DNA from: Excoecaria cochinchinensis
Lineage: Eukaryota; Streptophyta; Magnoliopsida; Malpighiales; Euphorbiaceae
Direction of reading: 5' to 3'
Assembly (NCBI GenBank): GCA_947683425.1
Contig: CANTUQ010000106.1
Location: 6,447,001-6,511,000 of the forward strand
Length of the DNA: 64,000 bases
Part shown: one piece after another, positions 57,650 to 64,000 of the stretch
Position numbering within the stretch: the stretch's first letter is position 1
Layout: each line of letters opens with the position of its first letter
Position numbers and translations under genes: made by a program
The notes under the pieces: model-generated
Database searches by the model: none
The model's input: the letters and a program-made list of their open reading frames with translations, nothing else
What the model was told of the DNA's origin: nothing

Positions 57650-57653
57650 TATA
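57572..57653. repeat. (TA)n / GTATATATAT microsatellite
   Basis: Alternating TATATA and GTATATA over about 80 bp. The Tyr/Ile open frame over it is an artefact. Confidence 0.9.
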
Positions 57654-57759
57654 GTCTTTGAACTCAATTACGGTAATTTCTTGAATTTAAAAGAAAATGC
57701 CATTGAAGTAATCCTTTATTGTCTTTGTTTTCCTTATTTTGAACATTAGATAATGCTGT

Positions 57760-59283
57760 TGTTGGAAAAATATATATACAAATATGCATGGAGGTAACAT
57801 AATCAAATATGATATATATCTCGTGTAACACAGAATTTCAAGTGAAAGCGAATACAAGAATCCCTTCTGTGTCACTGGCCTGACTGTTACCCACGTGCAG
57901 GATATCAACAACTAAAACACGGTCTAAATGCCACTTCAAAAGAGAGTGAATGGAGAAATCGGCAGGGTTTCAGTATAGAAAACTTTTTCTCTCATTCATG
58001 TTCTTCATGCGCCTATTTATAGAGAGCCTCATGCTCTAAAATAGGAAGCCGATTTATTAAGGAAATAAATATGAAAGAGGAAGTTATCTTTTCTAAATAA
58101 GGAATGTTCCTTAATCAAAGAATTTTATATGGAACAGTTTCCATATCTGCATTATATCCTTTTCGATATGGATCAGTTTAATATCAGGATGATTTCCACA
58201 CCGATATGGATTTCTATCCATATCAGGAATCATGAGCGTATCTAGACTCTATCATATTTCACTTGCACATGACGGAACGATTTTCAGTCAAGATTTCTAG
58301 TTATACAGGCAGATAGACCGTGTGATCAGCATACATCGAGAGTACTAGTGCTATGCACCTGTTAAGGATATACAACGTCTCGATAAACGAGATCGTCCTT
58401 CTTCGCGTATGCCTAACCCTAGATTGCTTTCTCACATTCACTGTTTTAACTCATGATCTCATAAAATAATTTTCATGTTCACTTTTATGTCTCTACTTAT
58501 AGAGATTATAATAGGCTAGTCAGTGAACCACGAAACAATTGAATGTGATAAAAAAATGCTATCTTCCCTCTTACTATATGCCATCCATCATGATTTATCT
58601 TGCTTTTCTAACTAGATCCGCTAGACCCAAAATATCTCATGGCCTCTTAGAGACTAACTAAGCTAGCCACACTGAACCATACTTTAGGGACAAATTAAGG
58701 GTTCTAAGGAAGTTAAGGGTCGAAGCTTAAATAAGGTCTCACAATAAGGAAAGTTGAGATCAATAATATTAAATTCCCATCCCTTGGTCACATAAGTACA
58801 TACAGTATAAAACATGTGTTATAGTGTTCATTCATTCCCTTAAAGGAGCGCATGTCTCACAAGAAACACCATACATAAGCGTAACGTTGTGATGCACCGA
58901 AACATCCAACTTTAGTTCTCTTACTTAAGGAATACTTCTTACTTTTTAGACAGAATATAGTAATTAGTTATAACAAGCCATCGAATTCCATACAATCCTT
59001 ATTTGGATCTCAATCTAAAGCATACAACTTTATGTATGACTTTATCTCGCACCTTAACAAGACAAATTTTATAATTTCTGGAAGACGGTACTTTTATTTT
59101 AAACAGGCTCTCGAGCATTTTCATATGTTCAAAATACGCCTCATCTTAGTTTTTGCCAACTTATTGACAAAACTAAGGTAAACACTCTTATGAATGGGCT
59201 ACTTCTCTCTCCGACATGCTCAATTTCATACAAATAACAACAAATATTTACACATAAACATTCACACTCATGTATTGCCAACA
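57760..59283 (-). repeat. Probable 3' LTR of the second copia element
   Basis: On the minus strand it begins TGTTGGCAATAC (59283) and ends TTCCAACA (57760), giving a 6-bp inverted match TGTTGG/CCAACA. Pol remnants end just upstream. There is no coding inside. The polypurine tract upstream is weak, so the right border is uncertain, and its sister LTR is not in view for comparison. Confidence 0.5.
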
Positions 59284-59339
59284 ATAAATTTGGTTATTAT
59301 TCATAAATAATAACGTTAAGCAATTATATAAAATTTAAT

Positions 59340-62300
59340 AGTACCAATCAAATTCTACACCGACCTGAGATCTAATGTGTCTCTCGAAACACATCTCTCA
59401 TTATAGGTTTACTCAATGGATCTGCATGCGTAGAAACGTACTGTAAGTTCATTTCTTCTCGTGCAACAATATCTCTCGTATATTGATATTTAATGTCGAT
59501 ATGTTTAGCCTTACTATAAGCTATCGATGACTGACTACACTATAGACCGTTACTGGTTCCTCTGAGGCAGTTACTCTTAAATGGCTCACAAACCATTTTA
59601 GCCAAACTGTGTCTTGCATTGCAGTTTAAGAAGCGACAAATTTAGCTTCCATTGTTGATAGGGCTATACAATTTTATTCCTTACTACTCTATGAGATGGC
59701 ACTCTTGCCAAGCAAGAATATGAAACCTGAAATGGATTTCCTCTCATCCACATCTCCTGCCCAATCAACATCTCTATATTCTCTCAATTGCAAATCCTTG
59801 CCTCAATAACAGACATAATAATCTGCTGTACTTTTGAGGTAGCTAAGTATTCTCTTAATTGCTTTCCAATGTGCTTTGCCTGGGTTAGATTAATATCTTC
59901 TTACCATGCCCACTACATAGCACATATCATGTCTCGTACACAATATTGCATACATAAGACTACCTACGGCACTGGCATTAACATCTTAGGACACATATCT
60001 TTGCTAAGAAACTGATTCTTAGCAATGGGGTTATCTATGGATTTGCAGTTTTGCATATTAAATCATTCAAAGACTTTGTTGATATATTTCTCTTAAGAAA
60101 AAGACAATAACCTTCTCGAATGATTCTTAGCAATGATTCTTAGGACACAATATGGAGCGTTCTTATACGTTCTATTTCTTTTAACATCTTAGGACACATA
60201 TCTTTGCTAAGAAATTGATTCTTAGCAATGGGGTTATCTATGGATTTACAGTTTTGCATATTAAATCATTCAAAGACTTTGTTGATATATTTCTCTTAAG
60301 AAAAAGACAATAACCTTCTCGAATGATCTTTTAAAATCTTAACTTCAAGAATGTAATATGCTTGACTCATATCCTTTATCTCAAAGTTGGACAATAACCA
60401 ATCTTTGATTTTATTTATGTAGTATTTATCATTTTCAGCTATAAGTATATCGTCTACATACAAAGTCAAAATGACAAATTTACTTTCAGACCTTTTACTA
60501 TTAAACACAATAATCTTCATCAATCATGTTGAACACATTTGACATGATTATATTATCATGATTATATGATGAAATCTTAAGTACTATTGCCTCAAAAACT
60601 ATTTAAGGCCATAAATTGAACTCATCAATCGGCAAACCTTATGTTTGATGCCTTTTTCAATAAAACCTATAGGTTGTTCCATCCAATTCTCTATTGAGAA
60701 TAGCAGTCTTCGCATTCATTTGATGTAGCTCTAGGTGCAAACAAGGCACTATGGCCAGAGTTAACCTCATGGACGTAAATCTTACAATAGGTGAGAACGT
60801 CTACTCATAGTCAATCCATTCCTATTATGTAAACCCCTTAGTGATTAGTCGAGTCTTGTATCTTTCGATACTTCTATCAGTCTTTCACTTCACTTTGAGA
60901 ATCCATTTATTCTTAATTGGTTTGTGTCCTTTTGGTAGATCAACCAGTTCCCAAACATGGTTGATCTCTTTGATGCCTTTTATTCTTCAATTGCTTTAAT
61001 CCATTTTTCTTAGATGGACATGAAAAAGTTTCTTGAATATTTTTAGGCTCTTCTTTTTTGTATGAGTTAACTAAAAGGGCTTTGTTCAAGCTTTTAATTT
61101 GAAATCGTTGGCATGAAACCCTTAACCTTTTAGATTTTTGCGGCTCCAAATCTTGATTGACATGTCTTATATATTCATCGTAATTCGTATTGCTCCCATT
61201 GGAACCAAGTTTCATACTCCCACTGGAGTTAGGAATACTATATTCTTTACTCCCACTGAAGTCAAGAATACTCTTATTTAAATCAGGGTCTCAAACATTC
61301 AGATCATTTGGAGGATAAGGGTCTTGACCTTCTCTCTCTATAAATCCCTCCCACTCAGATGGAGTGATCCTAATGGTTCTTTTTCTTGAGTTTCATAGAA
61401 AGTGAAATCTTGACTCACTTCACCCAACTTTGGAAATTCATTCTCTAAGAATATGACATCATGTGATTTGAATTATGTTGTTGTACCATTTTCTTACTCA
61501 CCCATGAAAACGTATCCCTTTGATATTTCAAAATATCTCACATAGATACTCTTTTTAGCTCTTAGTCCCAATTAACCAAATTAAGGTATCATGTATATAA
61601 GCAGTACAATCCCAAGATCGTAAATGGCTTAGATTAACTTGTCAACCAGTCCACAACTCATAAGTTATGGAAGTGACAGATATGGAGGGCACTTGGTTTA
61701 GAACACATGTGGCAGTCAATAAATTATTTTTCCGATAGGAGATTGGCAAATTTGCCTCTACCATTATAAATCTAACCATATCTAAGAGAGTTATATTTCT
61801 CCTTTCTGCAACATCTTTTGTTGTGGAGTTCTGGGAATGGACAATTGATGTTCAATCCCTCTTCATCATATAAAACTTCAAATTCATCTGAAAGATATTC
61901 CTGACCTCTATCAGTTCTTAAAGCTTTGATCCTCTTGCCTAATTAATTCTCAACTAAATTCATATAAGTCTTGAAGCAACTCAATTGTTCTGACTTGTGA
62001 GAAATCAAATAGACATGACTATACCTAGTATAGTCATCTATAAATGTGATGAAGTAGTAGACCTCATGGCTTGCCCTCACACTCATTGTATACACACGTC
62101 AGAGTGAACTATCTGCAATGGAAATTCAGCTCTAGTTTTTTTTTCGAATGATTTTCTAACTAGTTTTACTTTTAGATAATACTCACACGTAGGCAATTCA
62201 ACCTTATTTAAATCACCTAAAAAACCTGTTTTGGCTAACTGACTCATTCGATCTTACCCTATGTGATTTAATCTAAAATGCTATAATTTCACATGATTCT

Positions 62301-63640
62301 CATAACTATGTGAAGTAGAAGATATAAAGGAAAAACTAGCTTTATTCATAAAATCAGGATCAATATCCATAACAATTAAATTGTTCGAAATGAAACCATA
62401 ACCATAAAAGACATCATCCAAACATAAGCTTACACTGCCATCCTTAAAGTACAAATCAAAACCAAGATTCATTAAAACAAGAACAGAAACTAAATTCCTT
62501 TGAATATCTGGCGCATAGAGCACATCATGTAGGAGTAGGGTTCGGCATTTACGCAAGACTAATCTACATGTGCCAATCCCTTGAACAACCACTCTGGCAT
62601 TATTTTCTACATATATCCATTTTGCTCCATTTGGTATTCGCTGAAATCCAACAAATGCATCTCGATCCTTTGTTATGTGGTCCGTTGCTCCTGAATCTAC
62701 CATCCACAAAGGATGAAATTCAGTTAATAATACAGAACTGGTTACACAAATTTCACTCACTCTTGAGTTAGAATAGTGTACCTATTTGGGCATAGTGTAG
62801 TCTTTTGCATAGTGTCTATTCTGCTTGCAATTAAAATATTTCACTTTTGAAACGTTCACCTTCTTCTTGCCTTTGGACCTCTTAAAATTCCATTCTTTCT
62901 TTTGTCATTTATTTTTCTTGGTTTGTTCCTTATCCCAACTTTTGAAACTTTTTCTCTTTTTCTAGTTTGAACTCATTTCACTAGAATGAGATTGTGCCAT
63001 ATGCACTTCGGTATTGACCTTAATGGATGCTAGTCTGTCTTCTTCAAACTCCAGGTGACAAGCGACATCCTCAAATGTCTTAATGCTCTCCACGTGTGTC
63101 AGTTGCATCTTCATATGCTCCCAACTTTTGGGTAAGGAATGAATGATAGCTTGGACCTGCTGCTCATCTATTAACTTATGACCATATTCACTAAGTTCAC
63201 TTGTCATGTTCTCCATCTCTCTTAGATGTTTCCACATAGGGTGATCAGGCTTTTTCTGATAAGTATCAAATTTGATAGTCAATGATCATAGCTTGGTTGG
63301 AGTCACACCTCCGAATTTTTTTCACAACGGGATCCACAGATCCATTGCATTTTAATATTTGCGAAATTTCTTAGTGATATCATCTTCCATCGCACTCAGC
63401 AAGATGATACGAGCAGTTGAATTCTTTTTCTTCCATGCCACATAGGCATCTCGGTCCTGTCTTTGTTGGGCCGTATTGCCATCCTCAGGTTCAGCTATAA
63501 TCGAACTTAAGGTTTTAAGAATCTCTTGCTCCTCAAGCACATACTGAATTTTCATACTCCAGATTTCATAATTTTTGCCATTCAATTTCAAGTCTTTGTT
63601 CAGCTAGGCGATAATAGATTTGGAAGCATAAGCCATTGGA
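59340..63640 (-). pseudogene. Copia gag-pol remnants
   Basis: On the minus strand: gag start at about 63640 (MAYASKSIIA, then TAG), continuing with LNGKNYEIWSMKIQYVLEEQ; a second gag piece at 63282-62962 with HPMWKHLREMENM and IIHSLPKSWEHMKMQL; a zinc-knuckle relic with NCKQNRHYAKD (about 62850-62800) missing flanking Cys residues; protease WMVDSGATDHITKDRD (about 62710), with the D-S-G site intact; integrase relics across 62200-61500; reverse transcriptase with LYVDDILIAENDKYY (about 60465-60420); RNase H relics near 59700-59550. Stops, frameshifts and a 203-bp duplication (from 59980) break it. No active enzyme is expected. Confidence 0.8.
59980..60325. repeat. 203-bp duplication inside copia reverse transcriptase
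   Basis: AACATCTTAGGACACATATC starts at 59980 and again at 60183. The copies run in parallel through ATCATTCAAAGACTTTGTTG and end after CTTCTCGAATGAT (about 60129 and 60327). The duplication disrupts the reverse transcriptase frame just downstream of YVDD. Confidence 0.9.
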
Positions 63641-64000
63641 TCCTTTAATTTCTAATGGAACAAAAGTTGCATGAAATTAAAAAAGAGATAAAGAAATACA
63701 TGCTATTTACTACGCATTTAAAATAAGAACCTAGTAAAGTCTATTAGGCTCAAATTCGAAAAAGTTATTTGTAGTATCCAATTACTCTCTAAGTCCTAAT
63801 GTCTAACCTTACAAGTTAGAATTTTATGTATAGTAAATCTGAATTATTGAATTATTAAGTTCTCAAACTTAAGAGGGGAATTATATTGGTTTTATTTTAT
63901 TAAGCCTCTACTTAATAAACATGCAATTATCTTACTCATAAAATAATGTAAGGCAATTAAGAATTAAAATAAACACATTTATTATAAAGTTAAATATCAT
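63641..64000 (-). other. Leader of the second copia element, window edge
   Basis: AT-rich sequence with no open frame. On the minus strand it precedes the gag start, so it is probably the untranslated leader. No primer-binding site was seen before the window ends. Confidence 0.4.

Larger units (their letters stand above)
57760..64000 (-). mobile_element. Second Ty1/copia retrotransposon, decayed, running off the right edge
   Basis: The minus-strand copia coding remnants (63640-59340) lie upstream of a 1.5-kb segment with LTR-like ends (57760-59283). The 5' LTR and primer site would lie beyond base 64000; the leader is probably 63640-64000. There are several stops and frame changes. It is older than the copia element at 45170-50176. 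Confidence 0.75.

Overview
The window reads as nuclear DNA of a flowering plant, almost certainly a eudicot. It is AT-rich and crowded with plant-type transposable elements (CACTA/TNP2, MULE, hAT, Ty1/copia, Ty3/gypsy). It carries two intron-containing host genes of plant families: a nine-knuckle CCHC zinc-finger protein of the GIS2/CNBP type and a class-A GATA transcription factor. I saw no bacterial, organellar or CRISPR features and no recognisable rRNA or tRNA gene.

Layout. 1-5.1 kb: right part of a CACTA (En/Spm) element with a decayed minus-strand TNP2 transposase, ending in subterminal repeats and the terminal repeat at 5096. 5.1-8.1 kb: gene-poor DNA with a split minisatellite and a possible solo LTR. 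8.1-20.6 kb: two related Ty3/gypsy elements (probably Tat/Ogre-like) in opposite orientations. A plus-strand LTR and leader (8113-10959) are interrupted by a minus-strand element (10960-20567) with two LTRs, decayed gag and pol, and a ~100-bp tandem array next to its 3' LTR. 20.6-30.2 kb: a broken minus-strand MULE transposase. A 2.5-kb hAT-type element sits in its intron (8-bp target duplication), and a 3.5-kb solo-LTR-like element sits in its coding exon (5-bp duplication). 31.2-38.2 kb: the zinc-knuckle gene, plus strand. 38.4-50.3 kb: an old small LTR element whose right LTR has been stretched by nested insertions: a foldback MULE-MITE (10-bp duplication), a complete non-autonomous CACTA (3-bp duplication TAA) and a complete copia element (5-bp duplication GAAAA). 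53.1-54.5 kb: the GATA factor gene, minus strand. 57.8-64 kb: a second, decayed copia element running off the right edge.

The two host genes are independent; nothing suggests an operon or a shared pathway. The rest is a layered record of insertions in which the target duplications give a relative order: the old LTR element and the MULE came first, then the hAT, solo-LTR element, MITE, CACTA and copia. I did not find a convincing new biological system. The most distinctive unexplained structure is a cluster of 13-bp palindromes of the form TCACGA-N-TCGTGA inside the 3.5-kb element at 26.9-27.2 kb. The 5-kb head-to-head LTR pair and the tandem array of the gypsy element come next. All family names rest on motifs read by eye; no database search was possible.
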